A stretch of DNA of 33,571 nucleotides from a virus: positions 1-33,571 of the IMG/VR virus record IMGVR_UViG_3300036945_000752. One strand, given 5' to 3'. Below are positions 14,098-21,836 of this stretch, one piece after another (within the stretch, counting starts at the first letter, position 1; the number at the start of each line of letters is the position of its first letter). The notes beneath the pieces are model-generated. The model was not told where the DNA came from. It saw nothing but the letters and a program-made list of their open reading frames with translations, and did not search any database. The position numbers were made by a program, and so were the translations under genes.

Positions 14098-17000
14098 TTA
14101 GTATGTACCACCGTCGATGTTACTTGATTCGTTTAGAACACCACCAGCAGTCAATGTGCTAGTAGAACTTACACGAACGAAGATGTAATCGTTGGCTTCC
14201 GGGGCTGTGTCAAACACAATACTTGATATTTCATTAGTCGTAGACAATGTATAAGAGTATGTAGGTGCTTGAATCAAACCGTTGATATACACTTGAGTGT
14301 TATCAATACTTGTAACGTTAACACCAGTACTGAAACTAGTTGCTGAACCGTCACCAGTAAAGTTCAATGTAGTAGCTGTTACAGCGATGTTCTGTGGAAC
14401 AAACTCGCCTAAAGCACTAGACCAAACTAGTGTATAACCGTCTTGTAAAGCTTCTGTCTTATTGACATCACTTAAATCACGGATGCTTGCAGCCGCAATA
14501 CGATCATCTGCACGAGTGTCAGTGTAGTAAAGATTTACTAGACCTTCATCGATTGCATCAGTCGTTGGCGTTACGAATGTCAATGTACCTGTAGCATAAC
14601 TTAAGATGTTTGCATCATCAGTTACTAATGTCAATGCGTTTTGAGCACGAGCATTTGTAAAGTACAAGTTTGTTGAACCTTCACTGACATCATCTGTGTC
14701 TAGTACAACATCATGAGTCTGACCGTTAACGCTCCAAACAGCCGCTTGTGTGCTGATTGTACCGCTAGTTGCATCATAATCAATGTTTGCACCGTTGTTT
14801 ACACTTGCGCGAGCGCGAGCTGTTGTAAAGTACAATCTGTTCTGACCTTCAGCAATTTCATCTGTATCAACAGTTGCTAATGTGAAGCTAAATGTACCAG
14901 TTGTATTATCATAGCTTAATGCATCTGTGTTATCAGTTGTTAAGCTGATAGCTTGACGAGCACGGCTATTCAAGAAGTACAAGTTTGTACCTTCTGTTAC
15001 ATCACTTGTGCTTGGAGCAGAGATATTGATAATACCAGTAGCATCATCATAGCTTAGGTTACTCCAACCAGTTGCGCTGATACTTTGACGAGCGCGAGCT
15101 TGTGTAAAGTACATTGTACCGGATGTTACTGTTGCATTTGGATCTTCTGTAACTTCGCTGGTATCTAAACCAGTTAAGCTGAATGTAAATTCACCAGTTG
15201 TGCTGTTGTAATCTAATACTGTGCTGTCGCTTGTTGTCAAGCTGATTGCACTACGAGCACGACCTTCTGTGAAGTACATTGTACCACTTGTAGTAGTTGC
15301 ACTTGGATCTTCAGAAACACTTTCTGTACCAAAGCTACCACTAGCACCCAAAGCAACATTTGTACCGTTAATTGTAACGCTGTTGTTTGTCAAGCTAGTA
15401 TTTGGAATACTTGCTAAAGCAAATACACCAGTTGCGCTAGTATATGTAATACCAGTGTTGCTTGTAGCACTGAAGTGAGCACGAGTATCGGCTGCGCTTG
15501 GACCAGTATAAGAAATAACGCCAGTTGAATCATCATAAGAGATTGTACCGTCGCCGCTTACTTTAGTTGCGCTAATCGCCAAACGATAATCAGCATTGTC
15601 AGGACCTGTGTAGCTGAATACACCAGTTGGTTCATCATAGCTGAAGTTGCCATCGCCACTTACTTTAGTAGCACTTACTTGAGCACGAACATCGGCTGAA
15701 GTAACTTTGGCATAAGTGAATACACCTGTTGAACTACTATAGCTTAGACCACCAAAACCTGTTCCGCTTGTGCTAGCACCAAAGTGAGCACGAGTTTCGC
15801 TGGCGCTTGGGCCTGTGTATGTGAATACACCAGTTGCGCTATCGTAGCTGAATGAACCATCACCGCCTGCATCAGTAGCACTTAAGGCTGCTTGAGCACG
15901 AGCGTTTGTAAAGTACATTGTACCGCTACTTGTTGTTGCTGCCGGATCTTCAGTTACTTCGCTAGTATCTAAACCAGATAAGCTGAATGTAAATTCACCA
16001 GTTGAACTGTTATAATCTAAAACAGAACTATCACTTGTTGTCAAGCTGATTGCACTACGAGCACGACTGTCTAAGTAATACTTGTTGCCTTCTTCAGTAA
16101 CGCTGTCAGTACCAAAACTACCAGTACCACCTAAACTTACTGTTGTTCCGTTAATAGTTACATCGCTGTTTGTCAAGCTACTATTTGGAATAGCACTTAG
16201 AGCAATAACACCAGTACTTGCTGTATATGTTACACCAGTTGCGCTTGTAGCACTTACGCTGTTACGAGCACGAGTTGTTGTAAAGTATAAGTTTGTACCT
16301 TCAGCTAAACCAGTAGTTGAGTGATTGCTGATATCGCTAACTTGACCAGTTACATTACCAGTTAAGTTACCAGTTACGTCGCCGGTTACATTACCAGTTA
16401 AGTTACCAGTTACATTACCAGTTAAGTTACCACTGAAACCAGTGTTAGCTGTAATTGTTGTACCAGTTACTGCGGCAGGAGTCACACCACCAATAGCTGT
16501 ACCATCGATGTTACCACCATTGATATCAACTGTAGCAAATGTACTTGTACCTGTGCTTGTTACATCACCTGTTACATTACCTGTAACGTTACCAGTTAAG
16601 TCACCTGTTACATCACCTGTTACATCACCAGTTAAGTCACCAGTAAATGTAGGAGCTGTTAGGTCAGCTGTTAGTGTTAAACCACCAGTAATACTAACGT
16701 CTTTGTTTAAGTTCCAGCTATCTGTACCACTTGCATAAGTGATTGTAGCATTAGAACCGTCAACTGTTAAACCAGCACCATTGGAGGCAGCGGCATTTGC
16801 GGCACCTTTAGCCAATGTCAAGTTCAAGTCAGCAATTTCAACTGTGTTTGATTGAATAGATGTCAATGTACCCAATACTGTTAAGTCACCGCTGACTGTT
16901 AAGTCATTGAATGTAACGTCGCTAGTTGTACTAACATCTTGACCGATTGCAATTTCACCAGTAGAACTTGTGTAAGTTACACCAGTACCACCTGACAATG

Positions 17001-19680
17001 TTGCGCGAGCGCGACTTTGTGTGAAGTACATTGTACCAGAAGTTACTGTTGCACTTGGATCTTCAGCTAAATCAGCAGTATCTTTGGCAGCAAATGCGCT
17101 GTCGAAACGTGCTTGAGTGTAGTATAGGTTAGAACCTTCTGCTAAATCATCAGTGTCTTTGGCAGCCAATGCTGTATCAAAACGAGCTTGTGTATAATAC
17201 AAGTTAGTTTCTTCAGTAACGCTGTCGGTACCAAAACTTGTTGTACCACCTAAACTTACAGTTGCACCGTTAACAGTTACACTGCTGTTTGCCAAGCTAG
17301 AGTTTGGAATACTTGCTAAAGCAATAACACCAGTACCTGCTGTATATGTTACACCAGTGTTTGATGTAGCACTTAGGTGAGCACGAACTTCACTGGCACT
17401 TGGACCTGTGTAAGTAAATGCACCAGTTGCACTATCATAACTGAATGAACCGTCACCACCTGCGTCAACTGCACTAACGTCAGCGCGAGTACGTGCTGTT
17501 GTGTAGTATAAGTTGTTTGCGCCTTCTGCAACGTCGTCAGTTGTCTGATTAGACAAGTTAAATGTAAACGCACCAGTTGTGCTGTTATAATCTAAAACAC
17601 TTGCCTTGTTAGTTGTCAAGCTGATTGCACTACGAGCACGACCATCTTCAAAATACAAGTTTTGTGTACCTTCGCCGATGTCGTCAGTGTCTAAAGTCTG
17701 ACTACCGCCCAAGGAGATATCATAACCGTTGACTGTAACTTTGCTGTTTGTCAAGCTAGCATTTGGAATACCGCTTAAAGCGATTATACCAGTTGCGCTG
17801 TCATATGTTACACCTGTATTAGTAGTAGCACTTAGGTGAGCACGAACTTCACTAGCACTTGGACCAGTATATTCAAATACACCAGTTGAGCTATTATAGC
17901 TTAAACTACCGTCACCGCCTAGATCACTAACACTTAGGTGAGCACGAGTTTCGCTGGCACTTGGACCTGTGTAAGTGAATACACCAGTTGAGCTATTGTA
18001 ATCAAAACTACCATCACCGCCCGCATCAACTGCGCTTACAGCACCTCGATAGTTAGTGTTTGTAGGACCTGTGTATGTGAATACACCAGTTGAGCTACTA
18101 TACTCTAAATTACCGTGACCGCTAGCGTGGTTAGCACTAACTGCTTGACGATATTCTGTGCTTGTTGGACCAACATAATCAAATACACCAGTAGTGTTAT
18201 CATATGTTAAATCACCGTCGCCGGCACTATGAATTGCGCTAACGCTGTTACGAGCGCGAGTGTCAGTATAATATAAGTTTGTACCTTCTGTTACATCGCT
18301 TGTGCTTGGAGCACTAATAGAAATAACACCAGTACCGTTGTTGTAGCTTAAATTGCTCCAACCGCTTGTACTAATAGATTGACGAGCACGACTGTCTAAG
18401 AAGTACAAGTTTTGTGTACCTTCAGCAACGTCGTCTGTAGTCTGGTTTCCTAGTGCGAATGTAAACAAACCAGTTGTATTGTCATAGCTTAAAACGCTTG
18501 GCTTATCGCTAGTTAAACTTACAGCATTACGAACACGAGTGTCTGTATAATACTTGTTAGTAGAACCTTCATTTACACCATCAGTTGTTGGCGTTGAATA
18601 GCTAAAGTTACCAGTAGCTGAATTGTAACTAATGTCACCACTAGCACTAACTGCGCCATGAACGCGAGCATCAGTATAATATAAATTTACACTACCTTCA
18701 TCAACACTATCTGTACTTGGTGTTACGAATGTAAAACGTCCTGTACCAGTGTTATAACTCAAGATGTTAGTGTCGTCAGTTGTTAAACTAACTGCACCAG
18801 CGGCACGAGCGTTTGTAAAGTACAAGTTTGTACTACCTTCACCGATGTCATCTGTATCTAATACTACGTCATGAGTTTGAGTATTGACACTCCAAACAGC
18901 AGCCTGTGTACTGAAAATACCTGTCGATGAGTCATAATCAATGTTTGCACCACTACTTACTGAATTACGAGCACGACTTGTTAAGAAGTATTGGTTAGTT
19001 TGACCTTCAACAATCTTGTCAGTGTCGGGTGTTGTGAATGTAAATTCACCAGTTTGACTACTATAAGAAAGAATCTGACCGTCATCACTGTTTAAACTAA
19101 CGCTGTTACGAGCACGACCTTGTGTAAAATACAAGTTTGTTGTACCTTCTAATACACCATCACTTGTTGGATGACGATATCTAAATTGACCGCTTGTACT
19201 ATCATAGGTTAAAACAGTAGTATTGTCACTGTCTAAACTAATCGTGCTTTTTACACGAGCTGCTGTATAATACAAGTTAGTTTGACCTTCAGCAACATCA
19301 TCTGTACTGTAGATCATCTGACTGTCAACTAAATCATCAACATACAATTTAGTTACAGCATGTAAGTTTAATGTTGGAGCACCTGACAAAGTCAACGGAC
19401 CTGTCATTGCTTCACTACCATCTTTTGGTAGTTTTGTAGCGATACTATTTGCAACGGAAACGGAGAATGCTTCGTCGTTGTTAATGGCCGCTGCTAATTC
19501 AGCTAATGTATCTAGCAATGCTGGACTAGCATCAACTAAGTCTGCAATCGCTGTTCTAACATAAGACGTACTAGCAAGTTGGTTAGTATTAACCGTTTGC
19601 TGAGCCGTTTCCGCCGTTGGTTGACCACGTAGGTCAACGCTGTCCATAATGGAACTTGACCTGGCTTTAATTAATGGCAT
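14098..19680 (-). CDS. Giant repeat-containing tail fibre (1860 aa)
   Basis: Residues 1-120 form an attachment domain (MPLIKARSSSIMDSVDLRGQ..., DASPALLDTLAELAAAINND, then a 'GPLTLSGAPT...AVTKLYVDD' module). The shaft contains 22 copies that I count of a ~45-residue unit built on 'EG..NLYYT.ARAR..(V/I)S' followed by a 'G...Y.S.TG.F.Y' strand pair; four copies carry an insert ending SGTMYFT. Two stretches are pure GNVT/GDVT tetrapeptide repeats. The C-terminal module (NFTGDG...YINGLIQAPTYSY...IVFDTAPEANDYIFVRVSS) also occurs in the 380-aa neighbour. The end is NIDGGTY; no S74 chaperone is present, so folding may need help in trans. AAGGA precedes ATG 19680. It is most likely a long tail fibre in which repeat number sets length. 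Confidence 0.9.
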   Translation of the reverse strand: MPLIKARSSSIMDSVDLRGQPTAETAQQTVNTNQLASTSYVRTAIADLVDASPALLDTLAELAAAINNDEAFSVSVANSIATKLPKDGSEAMTGPLTLSGAPTLNLHAVTKLYVDDLVDSQMIYSTDDVAEGQTNLYYTAARVKSTISLDSDNTTVLTYDSTSGQFRYRHPTSDGVLEGTTNLYFTQGRARNSVSLNSDDGQILSYSSQTGEFTFTTPDTDKIVEGQTNQYFLTSRARNSVSSGANIDYDSSTGIFSTQAAVWSVNTQTHDVVLDTDDIGEGSTNLYFTNARAAGAVSLTTDDTNILSYNTGTGRFTFVTPSTDSVDEGSVNLYYTDARVHGAVSASGDISYNSATGNFSYSTPTTDGVNEGSTNKYYTDTRVRNAVSLTSDKPSVLSYDNTTGLFTFALGNQTTDDVAEGTQNLYFLDSRARQSISTSGWSNLSYNNGTGVISISAPSTSDVTEGTNLYYTDTRARNSVSAIHSAGDGDLTYDNTTGVFDYVGPTSTEYRQAVSANHASGHGNLEYSSSTGVFTYTGPTNTNYRGAVSAVDAGGDGSFDYNSSTGVFTYTGPSASETRAHLSVSDLGGDGSLSYNSSTGVFEYTGPSASEVRAHLSATTNTGVTYDSATGIIALSGIPNASLTNSKVTVNGYDISLGGSQTLDTDDIGEGTQNLYFEDGRARSAISLTTNKASVLDYNSTTGAFTFNLSNQTTDDVAEGANNLYYTTARTRADVSAVDAGGDGSFSYDSATGAFTYTGPSASEVRAHLSATSNTGVTYTAGTGVIALASIPNSSLANSSVTVNGATVSLGGTTSFGTDSVTEETNLYYTQARFDTALAAKDTDDLAEGSNLYYTQARFDSAFAAKDTADLAEDPSATVTSGTMYFTQSRARATLSGGTGVTYTSSTGEIAIGQDVSTTSDVTFNDLTVSGDLTVLGTLTSIQSNTVEIADLNLTLAKGAANAAASNGAGLTVDGSNATITYASGTDSWNLNKDVSITGGLTLTADLTAPTFTGDLTGDVTGDVTGDLTGNVTGNVTGDVTSTGTSTFATVDINGGNIDGTAIGGVTPAAVTGTTITANTGFSGNLTGNVTGNLTGNVTGDVTGNLTGNVTGQVSDISNHSTTGLAEGTNLYFTTTRARNSVSATSATGVTYTASTGVIALSAIPNSSLTNSDVTINGTTVSLGGTGSFGTDSVTEEGNKYYLDSRARSAISLTTSDSSVLDYNSSTGEFTFSLSGLDTSEVTEDPAATTSSGTMYFTNARAQAALSATDAGGDGSFSYDSATGVFTYTGPSASETRAHFGASTSGTGFGGLSYSSSTGVFTYAKVTSADVRAQVSATKVSGDGNFSYDEPTGVFSYTGPDNADYRLAISATKVSGDGTISYDDSTGVISYTGPSAADTRAHFSATSNTGITYTSATGVFALASIPNTSLTNNSVTINGTNVALGASGSFGTESVSEDPSATTTSGTMYFTEGRARSAISLTTSDSTVLDYNSTTGEFTFSLTGLDTSEVTEDPNATVTSGTMYFTQARARQSISATGWSNLSYDDATGIINISAPSTSDVTEGTNLYFLNSRARQAISLTTDNTDALSYDNTTGTFSFTLATVDTDEIAEGQNRLYFTTARARASVNNGANIDYDATSGTISTQAAVWSVNGQTHDVVLDTDDVSEGSTNLYFTNARAQNALTLVTDDANILSYATGTLTFVTPTTDAIDEGLVNLYYTDTRADDRIAAASIRDLSDVNKTEALQDGYTLVWSSALGEFVPQNIAVTATTLNFTGDGSATSFSTGVNVTSIDNTQVYINGLIQAPTYSYTLSTTNEISSIVFDTAPEANDYIFVRVSSTSTLTAGGVLNESSNIDGGTY
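16345..16432 (-). repeat. 12-bp tandem repeats coding G-N/D-V/L-T
   Basis: About seven 12-bp units close to ACCAGTTACATT in tandem, in frame, encode the tetrapeptide ladder LTGNVTGNLTGNVTGDVTG in the 1860-aa fibre. Confidence 0.85.
16558..16645 (-). repeat. Second 12-bp tandem repeat block in the fibre
   Basis: About seven 12-bp units (close to ACCTGTTACATC) in frame encode DLTGDVTGDVTGDLTGNVTG. It is related to the block at 16345-16432 and would allow slippage without loss of frame. Confidence 0.82.
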
Positions 19681-19698
19681 TTTTTTATCCTTAAAATC

Positions 19699-19716
19699 GG
19701 ATTTCTATTGAAATCC
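19699..19716 (-). terminator. Short hairpin after the 68-aa gene
   Basis: GGATTTC/GAAATCC, a 7-bp stem with a 4-base loop, lies directly after the TGA stop and is followed on minus by GATTTT. It is a weak terminator or RNA-end structure before the 1860-aa fibre ribosome-binding site. Confidence 0.5.
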
Positions 19717-19717
19717 A

Positions 19718-19924
19718 TCAGGCTTGATTTGTGTCTGTGCCCAAAGACTTTGCTAACTCCGCAAGAGTATTAAGTAACTCTTGTGAGGAGCCAACTAAAT
19801 TACTAACTTCTTGAGTCACTAATCTTGTTGTCGCTATTTCGGAAAATTGATCAGATGCAGTTGGTTGTCCACGTAAATTTACGCTATCGGTTATAGAACT
19901 AGATTTCAACTTTATTAAAGGCAT
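19718..19924 (-). CDS. Short paralogue of the giant fibre's N-terminal domain (68 aa)
   Basis: The product begins MPLIKLKSSSITDSVNLRGQPTA, nearly the same as the start of the 1860-aa fibre encoded next (MPLIKARSSSIMDSVDLRGQPTA). It continues with SSQELLNTLAELAKSLGTD, matching ASPALLDTLAELAAAINND, then stops at the point where the shaft would begin. It has a good ribosome-binding site (AAGGAG) and a proper stop, so it appears to be expressed. It may occupy fibre-attachment sites without a fibre, act in attachment-site assembly, or be the remnant of a larger fibre lost by recombination. The sequence shows a genuine duplication; the role is inferred. Confidence 0.75.
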   Translation of the reverse strand: MPLIKLKSSSITDSVNLRGQPTASDQFSEIATTRLVTQEVSNLVGSSQELLNTLAELAKSLGTDTNQA

Positions 19925-19979
19925 CTTATCATCTCCTTGGCATGTTTAAGTTTGGTGCCGCCAACTAGAGGAAAAAGCT

Positions 19980-21122
19980 TCATATGACTAGTAGCCAATA
20001 GTTCTTTGTTATTTCAACAAGACCATCACTGGCTACTACTGTGATTTCGTATCGACTAGGATTGCTGTTATTAGGAGCTGTTCCTACGATACTTGTTCCG
20101 CTTACTGACAACCAGCTAATTGCGGATTCACCTGCATTAGCAGGTTGTATAGTTATACTTGTAGTATTATTTACTTCAAGTAGAAAATTAATGCTATCTC
20201 CACGTCTAAAACGCCCAATATATGATGTGCTGTCCGTGAATTGCGGCTTACTTTCGCCGTAGTTAATTAAGTTTTTATAAACATATTCATTCCCACTGAC
20301 ATCTATCAGTGTCAAATCTTGCGGTGTTGTCCATAAGGACCCATTTACTTGACTTGTTTCAACCATAAGTTGAAGGATATTTTCACCAGGATAATCTATC
20401 CTAGTAATCGCTTGGCCGCCAATTTTAGCGCCAGTGCCGTATGTAATGTCTAAACATACGACTGAAATCGTTGTGTATTGACCTATTGTACTGTAAGATA
20501 TGTTTGTTATCTTAGGTCTAGGTCTGTCACTGGTTGTATTGCTTCGAAGAATACGTACTTGAATTCTATCACCTGCAGCAGGTGCTTCATCAAAAGCTAA
20601 CGTAGTTCCATCTATTATACTATAGCTATAGTATGGCTCTTGCGTAATACCATTTATAGATACTACTAACAAATTAGGGTTACTTACACTGGTTTGTATA
20701 TCAAATTCTAATGTTGTTCCATCACCCGAAAAGTTTCGTGTAATAGGAGTTAATGTATTTGTTTGACTTCTAAACTGGCCGATTGTTGTATCATAGACTA
20801 ATACTTCGCCGGTTACTGGACTAGTAACCATTACATCAGTTAAATCATTTAATTGTAAATTATTAATTGTAGTTGTAAGATTAGTATCAGTTTGTGTTAT
20901 TTGACTGTCGACATAGTCTTTATTGGTCAGTAAACGCCAATTGCTACCATCAAAGAATTCTGGATTAAACAATTCATTAGAATATCTAATCTGTCCTTCT
21001 GTGCCTTGTGGACGTTGTGAAGTATCGCCTGTGGGTAATTTTAATGCACCTTGTGCATTAATTTCCAATATTCCACTCTCGGGTGTTAATGTTTCGTTTG
21101 GGTGATTTATTTTAATTGCCAT
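19980..21122 (-). CDS. Fibre/adhesin-type virion protein with Ig-like end (380 aa)
   Basis: The ATG at 21122 has AAAGGG upstream. The N-terminus (LTPESGILEINAQGALKLPTGDTSQRPQGTEGQIRYS) followed by 'PEFFDGSNWRLLTNKDYVDSQI' is the usual start of phage fibre-shaft proteins. Residues ~125-195 (NFSGDGTTLEFDIQ...VVSINGITQEPYYSYSI...LAFDEAPAAGDRIQVRILRS) match the C-terminal module of the 1860-aa fibre. The final ~90 residues (GDSINFLLEVNN... WLSVSGTSIVGTAPNNSNPSRYEITVVASDG) resemble a cadherin/Ig-like 'He_PIG' putative sugar-binding fold. It is likely a receptor-contact or connector protein of the fibre complex. It lies upstream of the 68-aa paralogue in the same orientation. Confidence 0.75.
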   Translation of the reverse strand: MAIKINHPNETLTPESGILEINAQGALKLPTGDTSQRPQGTEGQIRYSNELFNPEFFDGSNWRLLTNKDYVDSQITQTDTNLTTTINNLQLNDLTDVMVTSPVTGEVLVYDTTIGQFRSQTNTLTPITRNFSGDGTTLEFDIQTSVSNPNLLVVSINGITQEPYYSYSIIDGTTLAFDEAPAAGDRIQVRILRSNTTSDRPRPKITNISYSTIGQYTTISVVCLDITYGTGAKIGGQAITRIDYPGENILQLMVETSQVNGSLWTTPQDLTLIDVSGNEYVYKNLINYGESKPQFTDSTSYIGRFRRGDSINFLLEVNNTTSITIQPANAGESAISWLSVSGTSIVGTAPNNSNPSRYEITVVASDGLVEITKNYWLLVI

Positions 21123-21130
21123 TTTGCCCT

Positions 21131-21529
21131 TTATATTAAAACAACATCAATAACTGCTGTCCAATTTATTGTATCTGTGCCTACACCTGTACAATTTATT
21201 GTCATTTCACCGTTTTCGTTAAAATTTATTGTTGGTTCTGTAAAGTTATTAGTATCTACAAATGTGTTAGTAACATATCCAGAAATAGTTGTTGTACCTT
21301 GTAAGTAACAACCTTTAATTTCATAAGCGGCTGTGTTTACGCCTTTGCCTACAACATAAGCTGTAAAAAATACTGTAGATTCTGCCGTGTATTTTAATCC
21401 GTCTCTATCTAATAATTCCGTCGATGCTGTATTAGTAGTAGTACCAGACAAAGTTGCTCGTTGATTTTTCAAACCTATATTAAATCTGTCTGTTGTAGTG
21501 CCGTGCAATTTTGTATATATGTCTGTCAT
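21131..21529 (-). CDS. Small beta-rich virion protein (132 aa)
   Basis: The start overlaps the previous stop by one base (TAATG at 21527-21531). The sequence is Thr/Asn-rich with alternating hydrophobic residues and no charged helix, typical of a beta-sandwich capsid-decoration or fibre domain: TTTDRFNIGLKNQRATLSG, STVFFTAYVVGKGVNTAAYEIKG, GEMTINCTGVGTDTINW. It resembles small structural proteins found near gp23 in aquatic T4-like phages. No catalytic motif is seen. It is probably co-translated with the zinc-ribbon gene and sits between the head and fibre blocks. Confidence 0.7.
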   Translation of the reverse strand: MTDIYTKLHGTTTDRFNIGLKNQRATLSGTTTNTASTELLDRDGLKYTAESTVFFTAYVVGKGVNTAAYEIKGCYLQGTTTISGYVTNTFVDTNNFTEPTINFNENGEMTINCTGVGTDTINWTAVIDVVLI

Positions 21530-21759
21530 TATTTGTTCCAGCTATCAAGAATCATTTCCTCTATCTTATTTATTAGATTTTGACCGGGCTCGCTGATTGT
21601 CCATTTATTGTCAGGACAAGTTGAGCTAGCAAATGTAGACTTTGCAGGCATGTAACATCCACATTGTTTACAAGTTTTTATTTTTTTATTAAAACTGTCG
21701 CAGTCGTTGCATATAGATAAACGAAATAATTTAGTTTCTTCACTTACTGTTTTTAGCAT
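21529..21759 (-). CDS. Cys-rich zinc-ribbon-like protein
   Basis: The core 'RLSICNDCDSFNKKIKTCKQCGCYMPAKSTFASSTCPDNKW' has the C-x2-C ... C-x2-C-x-C ... C spacing of a small zinc-binding fold known from phage genomes (DUF6171-like, from memory). The frame opens at a GTG at 21780, but a late-promoter-like AATAAATA (21765-21772) would start RNA at about 21759, exactly the in-frame ATG, which I take as the start (76 aa). Neither start has a good ribosome-binding site. Function is unknown; it lies next to the major capsid gene and overlaps the following virion gene by one base. Confidence 0.72.
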   Translation of the reverse strand: MLKTVSEETKLFRLSICNDCDSFNKKIKTCKQCGCYMPAKSTFASSTCPDNKWTISEPGQNLINKIEEMILDSWNK

Positions 21760-21764
21760 ATTAG

Positions 21765-21772
21765 TATTTATT
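21765..21772 (-). promoter_or_regulatory. T4-type late promoter candidate (AATAAATA)
   Basis: Minus-strand AATAAATA followed by CT, after the terminator at 21787-21812. Standard spacing puts transcription start on the ATG at 21759. Confidence 0.45.
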
Positions 21773-21786
21773 TTAATCACACATTA

Positions 21787-21812
21787 AAAAAGGACTCCGA
21801 AGAGTCCTTTTT
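21787..21812. terminator. Strong terminator after the major capsid gene (UUCG loop)
   Basis: An 11-bp stem (21787-21797 with 21802-21812), UUCG loop in the minus-strand RNA, ending in a run of six T on minus. It separates the gp23 transcript from the zinc-ribbon/fibre operon. Confidence 0.92.
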
Positions 21813-21836
21813 GTAGTAAAAATACCTTGTAACGAA

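Noticed and set aside
15221-16738. Plus-strand frames opposite the 1860-aa fibre
   Set aside because: Antisense images of the repeat units; the same peptide patterns recur with each repeat.
14098-19680. CRISPR-like regular repeats
   Set aside because: The periodic repeats are in-frame fibre repeats that vary at third positions and have no spacers; no cas genes.
9899-19680. Diversity-generating retroelement acting on the fibres
   Set aside because: No reverse transcriptase and no adenine-biased template/variable repeat pair in the window; variation is by repeats.
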